Below are positions 26,250 to 34,285 of a stretch of 64,000 nt of DNA, piece after piece. The notes under the pieces are model-generated. The model was given only the letters and a program-made list of their open reading frames with translations, made no database searches and was not told where the DNA came from. The DNA comes from DAIODI01 sp046349255 (GTDB lineage: Bacteria > Pseudomonadota > Alphaproteobacteria > Rhizobiales > Aestuariivirgaceae), in assembly GCA_046349255.1 (NCBI GenBank), contig JAXMCR010000005.1, positions 442,514 to 506,513 on the forward strand, in the 5' to 3' direction. How positions within the stretch are numbered: position 1 is the first letter of the stretch; each line of letters starts with the position of its first letter. Position numbers and translations under genes: made by a program.

Positions 26250-27173
26250 ATGAGCGTCGCCTCCGACCAGACGCGGCCACGGGCCGCCGCCGAGACGACG
26301 GCCGGGAACGCCTATTCGCTCGCGGCCGGGCCTGAGGGTCCAGCGGCCATTGCGGCGCAAGTGAAGGCCGCGTCGACCTCGTTCTATTGGGCGATGCGCC
26401 TGTTGCCGCGGGAGCGGCGCGAAGCGATCTTCGCGGTCTATGCCTTCTGCCGCGCCGTCGACGACATTGCCGACGACGAGCCCGATCCGGCCAGGCGCGA
26501 TGCCGGTCTCGATGCCTGGCGGCGCGAAATCGACGCGCTCTACGCAGGCGATCCACGCAACCCGATTACGCGAGCGTTGAAGCCCGGCCTCAAGGCCTTC
26601 GGCCTTAGGCGGGCCGACTTCCTCGCGATCATCGACGGGATGGAGATGGACGCCGACGGACCGATCGTCGCGCCGGATATGAAAACGCTCGATCTCTATT
26701 GCGACCGTGTCGCCTCCGCGGTCGGCCGGCTTTGCGTCTGCATCTTCGGCGATGCGAGCATCCACGGCATGGCGGTCGCCGAGCATCTGGGGCGTGCGCT
26801 GCAGCTCACCAACATCGCGCGCGACGTCGACGAGGATGCGCGCATCGGCCGCGTGTATCTGCCCCGCGAGCTCCTGGAGAAACACGGCATCCCGGCACGG
26901 CCGCCCGAGGGGATCATGCGCCACTCGGCCTATCCCGCGCTCTGGCGCGAGTTCGCCGGAATGGCGCAGGAGCGGTTCCGCCTCGCCGACGAGGCGCTCT
27001 CGGTGTGCGGACGTGCGACCATGCGGCCGGCGCGCATCATGATGGAAGTCTACCGCCTCAACCTGAAGCGGCTGATGGCGCTGCCCGATTCCGCGATCGC
27101 CGATCCCGCCGTGTCGAAGCGTCTCGTCGGCAAGCGCGAGATGCTGGCGGTTGCTCTGAAAAACTTCTTCTGA
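26250..27173 (+). CDS. hpnD: HpnD, presqualene diphosphate synthase
   Basis: A 307-residue squalene/phytoene synthase family enzyme that condenses two farnesyl diphosphates into presqualene diphosphate. Asp-rich motifs are CRAVDDIADDE (67-77) and NIARDVDEDARIGRVYLP (188-205), with ASTSFYWAMRLLP near the N-terminus as in HpnD. It lies 59 nt after dxs and 4 nt before hpnE. It is distinct from HpnC, with which it shares the fold. Confidence 0.95.
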   Translation: MSVASDQTRPRAAAETTAGNAYSLAAGPEGPAAIAAQVKAASTSFYWAMRLLPRERREAIFAVYAFCRAVDDIADDEPDPARRDAGLDAWRREIDALYAGDPRNPITRALKPGLKAFGLRRADFLAIIDGMEMDADGPIVAPDMKTLDLYCDRVASAVGRLCVCIFGDASIHGMAVAEHLGRALQLTNIARDVDEDARIGRVYLPRELLEKHGIPARPPEGIMRHSAYPALWREFAGMAQERFRLADEALSVCGRATMRPARIMMEVYRLNLKRLMALPDSAIADPAVSKRLVGKREMLAVALKNFF

Positions 27174-27177
27174 CGCC

Positions 27178-28431
27178 ATGGCCACCGCCCACGTCATTGG
27201 CGCCGGCGTCGCCGGCCTCGCTGCCGCCGTCGACCTCGCGGACAAGGGCTACCGCGTGTCGATTTACGAGCAGACGGCGCAGCCCGGCGGCCGCTGCCGC
27301 TCGTTCCACGATCCCCTCCTCGACGCGGTGATCGACAACGGCAACCACCTGCTCCTCTCCGGCAATCGTTCGGCGCTCGAATATCTCGACCGCATCGGCG
27401 CGAAGGATCGCCTCATCAGTCCGGGCCGTGCCGCGTTTCCTTTCTTCGACTACCAGACGGGGGAACGCTGGACCGTCGAGATCAACAGGGGAGCGCTCCC
27501 CTGGTGGATCCTCGACCGCGACCGCCGCGTGCGCGGCACGACGCTGGCCGACTATCTCGAGGGCGTGAAGCTGCTCAACGCGGGCGACCGCACGGTCGCG
27601 CAGCTCTTCAAGCGGCAGGGCCAGTTCTACCGGCGGTTCTGGGACCCGTTCACCGTCGCCGTGCTGAACACGCCGCCGGAGGAAGCCGCCGCGCGCCTGC
27701 TGCTTCCCGTCATCCGCGAGACGCTGGCGCTCGGCGCGGAGAAGGCGACGCCACTCATTGCGAAGAAAAGCCTCTCCGACACCTTCGTCGACCCGGCGCT
27801 CAGCTGGCTGAAGCACCACGGGGCCCAGATCGAAACGGGCGTGAAAGTGCGGGCCATCGAGACCGGCGGTGGCCGCGCCACGGCGATCGTCACGGCGAAA
27901 GGGCCGGTGCCGCTTGCCGCCGACGACTGGGTGGTTGTGGCGGTTCCGGCGTGGACCGTGCAGGAATTGCTGCCGGACGTTTCTGCGCCCGACGAATTCG
28001 CGCCTATCGTCAACGTCCATTTCCGCATCGAAGGCGTCAGGCAGCCGCTGATGCAGGAGCCCCTCCTCGGCATGGTGGGCTCGACGACCCACTGGGTGTT
28101 CATCCGCGACGACATCGCTTCCGTCACGGTGAGCGCCGCCGGTGCTCTAACGCAGAAACCGAATGCCGACATTGCCGCCGAAATCTGGCCCGAGGTCGCC
28201 GCCGCGCTGTCGCTGCCGCTTGAAACCGCGCACAAGGCGCGCGTGACGAAGGAGCACCGCGCGACGTTCCTTGCCACCCCCGCGCAGCTCGCCAAGCGCC
28301 CGAAGCCGAAGACGCCCCTCGCCAACGTCGTGCTCGCCGGCGAATGGGTGGATACGGGTCTGCCGACCACCATCGAGGGCGCCATCCGCTCCGGCCAGAC
28401 GGCGGCGGGGCTGGTCGGGGCTGGTCGGTAA
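27178..28431 (+). CDS. hpnE: HpnE, hydroxysqualene dehydroxylase
   Basis: A 417-residue FAD-dependent amine-oxidase-type flavoprotein that reduces hydroxysqualene to squalene. The N-terminal Rossmann motif is VIGAGVAGLAAAVDLA (6-21), followed by the EQTAQPGGRCRSF arginine-rich FAD signature (about 32-44) and the NGNHLLLSGN run. The C-terminal VVLAGEWVDTGLPTTIEGAIRSG is the second FAD site typical of HpnE. It completes the HpnCDE squalene route and leads, after a two-gene insert, to shc. Confidence 0.95.
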   Translation: MATAHVIGAGVAGLAAAVDLADKGYRVSIYEQTAQPGGRCRSFHDPLLDAVIDNGNHLLLSGNRSALEYLDRIGAKDRLISPGRAAFPFFDYQTGERWTVEINRGALPWWILDRDRRVRGTTLADYLEGVKLLNAGDRTVAQLFKRQGQFYRRFWDPFTVAVLNTPPEEAAARLLLPVIRETLALGAEKATPLIAKKSLSDTFVDPALSWLKHHGAQIETGVKVRAIETGGGRATAIVTAKGPVPLAADDWVVVAVPAWTVQELLPDVSAPDEFAPIVNVHFRIEGVRQPLMQEPLLGMVGSTTHWVFIRDDIASVTVSAAGALTQKPNADIAAEIWPEVAAALSLPLETAHKARVTKEHRATFLATPAQLAKRPKPKTPLANVVLAGEWVDTGLPTTIEGAIRSGQTAAGLVGAGR

Positions 28432-28515
28432 CGATTCGCTAACCATGTTTTGTTTAAATGGAGTGTTGCCCAAATGCACGTGACGCGCGAGCGCCAGGTG
28501 TTGTAGCTTTTGCTT

Positions 28516-29847
28516 ATGGGGCAGAGGGGTCGAGCGTTCGTTGCGGCAATTTGCGCGCTTTTTGCGTGCTCCGATGACCTCGTTGCAGCTCAATCAAAGG
28601 TTGAATCACAACGCCAGGCGCTGTTCCAGAAGATGATGGCGAATCCGTCGGATCTCGACGCGGCGTTCGCCTATGCCTCCTTGAGCGCGCAGGAAGGCGA
28701 TCTCGAGGGCGCCATCTCCACGCTGGAGAGGATGCTCATCTTCGCTCCGGGCCTGCCACGCCTGCAGCTTGAGCTGGGCGTACTCTACTTCCGCTTGGGC
28801 GCCTACGACACCTCGGACAGTTACTTCCAGGCGGTGCTCGCCAACCCCGCGACGCCTGCCGACGTGCTGGAGCGCGTAAAGGTGTTCGAAAAGGCGATCG
28901 AGCGACAGCGCACACAAAGCCCGGTCAGCTTCTGGTCGCTGTCCGGCATCCGCTGGCAGAGCAACGCGAACAACGCGACGGCGACCGCCGACATCGTGCT
29001 GAACGGCCTGCCGTTCCAGCTCGACTCCCAGTACACGGCGCAGCCTGACTGGAGCTTCGTTTCGAGCAATGTCCTCAGTTACTCGCACGAGCTGCAAAAC
29101 CAGGGCGACACGTTCGACATCGGCATCGCCACCTACAGCTCGGTCTACTTCACGCTGACCAACCTCAATACGCAGGTCGCGGAAATGGTCGCCGGCCCCT
29201 CGTTCAACATGGGCCGGTTCGATGTCTCGAACACCTACACCGGCGTCTATGCGATCGCCGGAGGTTCGGTGCTCGGGCAACAAGTCTACTACAGCACCCT
29301 CGGCGCCGGCGCCTCGGTGCGCAGCGTGCTCGACGAGCGCACGCGCGTCATTGGCCGCCTCGAGTACCGGCACCGCTGGTACAACGATACGCAGGACCTG
29401 CCCTACAACGATCTGTACACGGGCGACGAGATCCGGGCGGTCGGCTACGTCAACTACCTCGTGACGAGTGACCTCACGGTCACCGGCGGCCTGCGCGTCG
29501 CCCGCCAAAACGCCAACGCCGGCTTCTACAGCGACTGGGAATTCGGCCTCGAGGGCAACGCGACGAAGACGTTCCCCTCGCTGCTGCCGCAGCTTAACGA
29601 AGGCGACTGGGCGCTGTCGGGCAACGTACTCTACGTCCATCGCAGCTTCGACGACCCCGATCCGACCATTAACGCGAGTGACTCCGAGTACGACAACTAT
29701 CTGTCGCTCATCGGCTCGCTCTCCATTCCGATCTCGGAACACTTCGCGGCGGTGCCGCAGGTGCAATACCAGTGGCAAGGGTCGAACTATCCGCTTCAGC
29801 AGTTCGACACCTGGACGCTGATGCTGGCACTTTCGGCAAGGTTCTAG
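28516..29847 (+). CDS. outer-membrane TPR/beta-barrel protein, Slam-like (type XI secretion)
   Basis: A 443-residue protein. A signal peptide (about 1-26) is followed by a TPR-like helical region (about 45-112, with LEGAISTLERMLIFAPGLPR and LELGVLYFRLG). From about 138 to the end there is a long stretch of alternating amphipathic strands with aromatic girdle residues, ending in ALSARF, the terminal Phe signal of outer-membrane proteins. This is the layout of Slam/DUF560 translocators (type XI secretion), which move TbpB-like cargo across the outer membrane. The next gene, 9 nt on, encodes a FecR protein with a TbpB-like C-terminus. The Slam assignment is inferred from architecture and context. 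ATG 28516 is chosen over the TTG at 28510. Confidence 0.65.
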   Translation: MGQRGRAFVAAICALFACSDDLVAAQSKVESQRQALFQKMMANPSDLDAAFAYASLSAQEGDLEGAISTLERMLIFAPGLPRLQLELGVLYFRLGAYDTSDSYFQAVLANPATPADVLERVKVFEKAIERQRTQSPVSFWSLSGIRWQSNANNATATADIVLNGLPFQLDSQYTAQPDWSFVSSNVLSYSHELQNQGDTFDIGIATYSSVYFTLTNLNTQVAEMVAGPSFNMGRFDVSNTYTGVYAIAGGSVLGQQVYYSTLGAGASVRSVLDERTRVIGRLEYRHRWYNDTQDLPYNDLYTGDEIRAVGYVNYLVTSDLTVTGGLRVARQNANAGFYSDWEFGLEGNATKTFPSLLPQLNEGDWALSGNVLYVHRSFDDPDPTINASDSEYDNYLSLIGSLSIPISEHFAAVPQVQYQWQGSNYPLQQFDTWTLMLALSARF

Positions 29848-29856
29848 GAGGCCGGG

Positions 29857-31560
29857 ATGAACACGCGCTGCCTCAAGACCTTCACGTTCGCGCTCCTCGT
29901 CTCGGCGGCGATGACCGCACCTGCAGTGGCCGACAAGATCGGCGTCACGGCGGCGGTCAACCCGCAGGTCACCGGCACCCCGCCCGGGCAGCCGACCCGA
30001 ACCCTCGTCCTTGGTAACGACGTCTACCACGACGAGCGCATCAAGGCGGGCTCGGGCGGTCTCCTGCAGGTGCTGTTTGTCGACGGCACCACGTTCACGG
30101 TGGGGCCGGGGACGGAACTCGTCATCGACAACTACATCTACGATCCGGCGAAAGGCACTGGCCAGATCGCCGCCACGATGGCGAAGGGCGTGCTCCGCTT
30201 CGTCGGCGGCAAGATCTCGAAGCAGAACGACGCCGTGCAGATCAACGCGCTCAATGGGACGATCGGCATTCGTGGCGCAGTGGTGAACATCGAGTCGAAT
30301 GGCGGCGGCCTCGGCAAGGTCATCTTCGAGTTCGGTCGCTCGGCCAATTTCTGTAGCGGCTCGAACTGCACGAAGCTTTATCAGCAGGGTTATCTGCTCG
30401 AGGTTAAGCCTGGCCCGAACGGCGTCCCCATCACCGTTGTGCGCAAGACCGAACCCGGCGACATCACGCTCATCCAGCAGAAGCTCGCCGGCAAGCCCGG
30501 CAAGCATGGCGGATCGGGCAATGTTCCGAACGCCGGCCTCGTCCAGCAGTACAACGTGGCAAACGTCGCCGGTACACCGCCGCAGACGCAGCCGCAAACG
30601 GGTGGCCTCTACCCCGTCTGGGACGGGATCACGCTCGAGGATGTGCCCGGACTCGTGAACCCGACCGCCAACGTCACGACACAGCAGATCCAGGCGGGCA
30701 ACATCACGCCCGTGGTACCCCCCACACCGCCGACGACGGGCGAGTATGCGCTGATCGCGACCGGCTTCGGGTCGAGCAACCGCAGCGAACTTGAAGGGGT
30801 CATTTCGTATGGCTCGCTGGAAGTCGGTGCAACGGGGCTGACGAGCGCTCAATTGATGGCCGGCGTAACGAACGTGGGCATCATGAACCTCGGATTCACG
30901 CCTGGGGGCCCGGGTCTGATCGCGACCACGATCGAGGTGTTCGACAGCGAGGACAATGCGCTGCAGGTCCTCCCCTCCAGCACGGCGCAGATGTCCGAGG
31001 CCCAGGCCCCGATCTGTTCGCAATGCTCCTTCCTCAAGTGGGGGAACTGGTCAGCGGATGTTCGGTTGCAATCGCAGTCGGGCGAAGGAACCGATTTCGT
31101 CCAAGGCCGCGGGGTCTGGGTGGCGGGCCAGCCGATCGACCCGGCGAACATGCCGGTGCAGGGCACGGCCACCTACAACGGTACCGCTGTCGGGATGGTG
31201 AGCAACGGCGCCAATACCTATCAGGCCCAGGGCGGGATGCAGATGGGCTGGAACTTCGGCACGCGGTCCGGCGACTTCTCGATCCGGAACTTCGATCAGG
31301 CAAATACCGGCGGGATCAACGTGTCAGGGAGCATCAGTGGTGAAGGCACCGGATTTGCAGGAGTGATCAGCAGCGTCGACTCCGGTTACATCGGCGCGGC
31401 GAGCGGGCAGTTCGCGTCTGGTCCGGCCAATCTCGATGCCGGTGGCCGCCCCATTCCCGGGTCGACACCACAGGGCGTGAACGGCCAGTTCTTCCTCGGC
31501 GGCACGGGCGACAATCTCTATCAGGCCATCGGCGTTTTCGGCGGCGCCCGGGGAGACTGA
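29857..31560 (+). CDS. secreted FecR-domain protein with TbpB-like C-terminal barrel
   Basis: A 567-residue exported protein. The signal peptide is cleaved near AVA-D (residue 25) and there is no lipobox Cys. A FecR domain spans about 50-147 (TLVLGNDVYHDERIKAG, LLQVLFVDGTTFTVGPG, LNGTIGIRGAVVNIE). Next come a Cys pair FCSGSNC (166-171), a Gln/Pro/Thr-rich linker (about 200-294) and a Gly-rich beta domain (about 295-567). The last contains CSQC (387-390) before WGNW, GTATYNGTAVG (436-446), WNFGTRSGDFSI and GQFFLGGTGD...GGVF-like end, features of the TbpB-type barrel found in Slam cargo. It follows the TPR/barrel gene by 9 nt and GGAGG precedes its ATG. Classic FecR is an inner-membrane anti-sigma regulator, but no membrane segment or sigma-factor gene occurs here. 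Confidence 0.7.
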   Translation: MNTRCLKTFTFALLVSAAMTAPAVADKIGVTAAVNPQVTGTPPGQPTRTLVLGNDVYHDERIKAGSGGLLQVLFVDGTTFTVGPGTELVIDNYIYDPAKGTGQIAATMAKGVLRFVGGKISKQNDAVQINALNGTIGIRGAVVNIESNGGGLGKVIFEFGRSANFCSGSNCTKLYQQGYLLEVKPGPNGVPITVVRKTEPGDITLIQQKLAGKPGKHGGSGNVPNAGLVQQYNVANVAGTPPQTQPQTGGLYPVWDGITLEDVPGLVNPTANVTTQQIQAGNITPVVPPTPPTTGEYALIATGFGSSNRSELEGVISYGSLEVGATGLTSAQLMAGVTNVGIMNLGFTPGGPGLIATTIEVFDSEDNALQVLPSSTAQMSEAQAPICSQCSFLKWGNWSADVRLQSQSGEGTDFVQGRGVWVAGQPIDPANMPVQGTATYNGTAVGMVSNGANTYQAQGGMQMGWNFGTRSGDFSIRNFDQANTGGINVSGSISGEGTGFAGVISSVDSGYIGAASGQFASGPANLDAGGRPIPGSTPQGVNGQFFLGGTGDNLYQAIGVFGGARGD

Positions 31561-31629
31561 ATTTTCGCCCAAAGGCCGGTGGTACGACGCGCACGTCAGT
31601 ATTGTGCGCTGCAGCGTTCCCTTGACTTT

Positions 31630-31654
31630 GGAACCCAAACCCGCCACGTCCGTT
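31630..31654 (+). promoter_or_regulatory. EcfG-type general stress promoter of shc
   Basis: GGAAC at 31630-31634 and CGTT at 31651-31654 are exactly 16 nt apart, matching the EcfG (PhyR/NepR-controlled) consensus GGAAC-N16/17-CGTT. The -10 lies 37 nt before the shc ATG in a 131-nt intergenic region, where no coding sequence is expected. Confidence 0.75.
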
Positions 31655-31691
31655 CAGGACCATTGGTGTCGGGACCTGAGACAGGACTTCC

Positions 31692-33677
31692 ATGACGTCT
31701 GCCGCACCGGCCGTTAGGCTCGCCGAAACGACCGCGCCTCCCGGCGTGGCCGCGCACGCGCGCGCGGTTGCCCGGCAGAGTGCGGCGGAGCTTCTCAAGC
31801 TGCAAAAGCCCGACGGCCACTTCGTCTTCGAGCTCGAAGCCGACGTGACGATCCCGTCCGAATACATCTTCCTGAACCACTTCCTCGGTGACACGGAACC
31901 GGGCCTCGAGGCCGAACTGGGCGACTACATCCGCTCGCTTCAAAGCGACGCGCACGGCGGCTGGCCGCTGTTCCATGACGGGGACTTCAATATCTCTTCG
32001 TCCGTGAAAGCCTATTTCGCATTGAAGATTCTGGGCGACCGGGCGGACGCCCCACACATGGTGCGCGCGCGCGAGGCGATCCTGAAGCACGGCGGGGCCG
32101 AAACGTCCAACGTCTTCACCCGCTATATCCTGGCCCTGTTCGGCGAGGTGCCATGGCACGCCGTACCGGCGATGCCGGTCGAACTCATGCTGATGCCGAA
32201 GTCGGCGCCGGTCAGCGTGTGGAAGTTTGCCTACTGGTCGCGCACCGTGATCGCGCCCCTGCTGATCCTCGCCGCGCTCAAGCCGCGCGCCAAGAACCCG
32301 ACGAACGCATCCTGCCAGGAGCTTTTCCGGACCTCCCCGGACAAGGTGACGCAGTGGAACGTGAACCCGACGGGATCGCGCTGGGGAGAATTCTTCCTCG
32401 GACTCGACAAGGTGTTGCAGCCGTTCGACCGCCACGTCCTCGGCAAGCTTCCCACCCGCCAGAAGGCGATTCAGGCGGCGATCGACTTCATCACGCCCCG
32501 GCTTAACGGCGAGGATGGCCTCGGAGCGATCTTCCCGGCGATGGCGTTCTCGACGATGGCGTTCGATTCGCTCGGCTACGGCCGCGAGCATCCGCATTTC
32601 GTGACCGCGCGCCAGAGCGTGAAGAACCTGCTGGTCGGCTCGCGCGAGGAGCGCGGCGGTCGCGCCCGGTACTGTCAGCCGTGCGTGTCGCCGATCTGGG
32701 ACACCTCGCTGGCACTGCACGCACTCCTCGATGCGGGCGTGCCGGCGGACGACCCGCGCATCATCGCCGGGTGCGACTGGCTCGCCGATCGGCAGATTCT
32801 CGATGTCGTAGGCGACTGGGCTGTGATGAACCCCGGCCTGAAGCCCGGCGGCTGGGCATTCCAGTACCGCAACGACTACTACCCCGACGTCGACGATACG
32901 GCTGTCGTCGGCATGCTCCTCGACCGCGTCGACCGGCAGCGCTACGCGATGAACATCGAGCGTGCCGTGATCTGGATCGAAGGCATGCAGAGCTCGAACG
33001 GTGGCTGGGGCGCGTTCGATATCGACAACAACGCCGACTTCCTGAATTCCATACCGTTCGCCGACCACGGTGCGCTACTCGATCCGCCAACCGTGGACGT
33101 GACTGCGCGTTGCGTCTCGTTCCTCTGCCAAGTCGGACATCCGCGCGGGCACCCCGTGGTAACGAAGGCGCTGGACTTCATCCGCAGCGAACAGGAAGCC
33201 GACGGCTCCTGGTTCGGCCGGTGGGGCACGAACTACGTGTACGGAACGTGGTCGGCGCTGTGCGCGCTGAATGCCGCCGGCGAAGACCCGCAGTCGCCGA
33301 CGGTGCGCCGCGCCGTCGCCTGGCTTGTCAAGCATCAGCGCGCCGACGGCGGCTGGGGCGAGGACGGGGCGACCTACTGGAAGGAACGCCGCTACGAGGC
33401 CAAGGCGTCGACGCCGTCGCAGACTGCGTGGGCGGTGCTCGGCCTGATGGCCGCGGGCGAAACCGATCACGAGGCCGTCGCGCGCGGCGTGAAGCACCTC
33501 GCCGACGGGCCGCGATCGGGGGCGCGCTGGGACGAGGAGTACTATACGGCCGTCGGGTTCCCGCGCGTGTTCTACCTGCGCTATCACGGGTACGCGGCGT
33601 ACTTCCCGACATGGGCATTGGGCCGGTACGGCGAGTTGATGCGCGGCAACTCCCGCCAGGTCCGCTACGGGATGTAG
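31692..33677 (+). CDS. shc: squalene-hopene cyclase
   Basis: A 661-residue monotopic inner-membrane enzyme cyclising squalene to hopene and hopanol. The catalytic DVDDTA motif is at 399-404 (protonating Asp in DxDD). Several QW repeats are visible, such as DGSWFGRWG, DGGWGED and SNGGWGAFD. Length equals the family norm. It closes the hopanoid synthesis set (hpnC, hpnD, hpnE, shc) and is likely transcribed from its own EcfG-type promoter as well as by read-through from upstream genes. The TPR/barrel and FecR pair separates it from hpnE. Confidence 0.97.
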   Translation: MTSAAPAVRLAETTAPPGVAAHARAVARQSAAELLKLQKPDGHFVFELEADVTIPSEYIFLNHFLGDTEPGLEAELGDYIRSLQSDAHGGWPLFHDGDFNISSSVKAYFALKILGDRADAPHMVRAREAILKHGGAETSNVFTRYILALFGEVPWHAVPAMPVELMLMPKSAPVSVWKFAYWSRTVIAPLLILAALKPRAKNPTNASCQELFRTSPDKVTQWNVNPTGSRWGEFFLGLDKVLQPFDRHVLGKLPTRQKAIQAAIDFITPRLNGEDGLGAIFPAMAFSTMAFDSLGYGREHPHFVTARQSVKNLLVGSREERGGRARYCQPCVSPIWDTSLALHALLDAGVPADDPRIIAGCDWLADRQILDVVGDWAVMNPGLKPGGWAFQYRNDYYPDVDDTAVVGMLLDRVDRQRYAMNIERAVIWIEGMQSSNGGWGAFDIDNNADFLNSIPFADHGALLDPPTVDVTARCVSFLCQVGHPRGHPVVTKALDFIRSEQEADGSWFGRWGTNYVYGTWSALCALNAAGEDPQSPTVRRAVAWLVKHQRADGGWGEDGATYWKERRYEAKASTPSQTAWAVLGLMAAGETDHEAVARGVKHLADGPRSGARWDEEYYTAVGFPRVFYLRYHGYAAYFPTWALGRYGELMRGNSRQVRYGM

Positions 33678-33705
33678 GTCGCGAAAGGCGTCCGGGGAGG
33701 TGCGC

Positions 33706-34278
33706 ATGCGGGTTCTGATCATACTCGACCACCCCAGGCAGAACTCGCTCACGCACCAGGTCGCCGCTGCCTTCGCAGCTGGCCTTGCCGACGGCGGACA
33801 CACCTGCGAGACGCTCGATCTGCATGCCGCAGGGTTCGACCCGCGCATGACGCCGGACGACGAGCCGGACTGGAACGACGAGAACAAGCGCTACTCGTAC
33901 GTCGTCCACACAGAGATCGCGCGGATCAAGCGTGCCGATGCCCTAGCATTCGTGTTTCCGATCTGGTGGTGGGGCCTTCCCGCGATGACCAAGGGTTACA
34001 TCGACCGGACCTTCGCCCGGGGCTTCGCCTACGGCGGCGACGCAAAGCTGTCACTGCGAAAGATCCAGTGGCTCGCCCTCGGCGCGGCCGACGAAGCGAC
34101 GTTCGCCAAGCGCGGTTACCTCGATGCGATGAAGACGCAGCTCGCGGTCGGCATTGCCGACTACTGCGGCGTGCCCGACAGCCGGATCGAGATGTTCTAC
34201 GCCTCCCTCGAAGGCGAGGAAGCCGTGCGCACACATCTCGAACGGGCCCGCGCCATCGGCCAGGCGTGGCCCCCCTGA
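33706..34278 (+). CDS. flavodoxin-fold NAD(P)H oxidoreductase (MdaB/KefF type)
   Basis: A 190-residue FMN/FAD quinone-reductase-like protein. LIILDHPRQNSLTHQVAAAF at the N-terminus binds the flavin phosphate. FPIWWWGLPAMTKGYIDRTFARGFAY (about 84-109) is the Flavodoxin_2 signature. ATG 33706 lies 5 nt after GGGGAGG, and the frame also offers GTG 33700 inside that site. It is 28 nt after shc and may be cotranscribed. The natural electron acceptor is unknown. Confidence 0.88.
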   Translation: MRVLIILDHPRQNSLTHQVAAAFAAGLADGGHTCETLDLHAAGFDPRMTPDDEPDWNDENKRYSYVVHTEIARIKRADALAFVFPIWWWGLPAMTKGYIDRTFARGFAYGGDAKLSLRKIQWLALGAADEATFAKRGYLDAMKTQLAVGIADYCGVPDSRIEMFYASLEGEEAVRTHLERARAIGQAWPP

Positions 34279-34285
34279 CTCCCTT

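Noticed and set aside
28606..31023. Open frame of about 800 codons on the minus strand opposite the TPR/barrel and FecR genes
   Set aside because: It is a high-GC shadow of two well-supported plus-strand genes. The translation is Arg/His/Ala-rich and has no family motifs.
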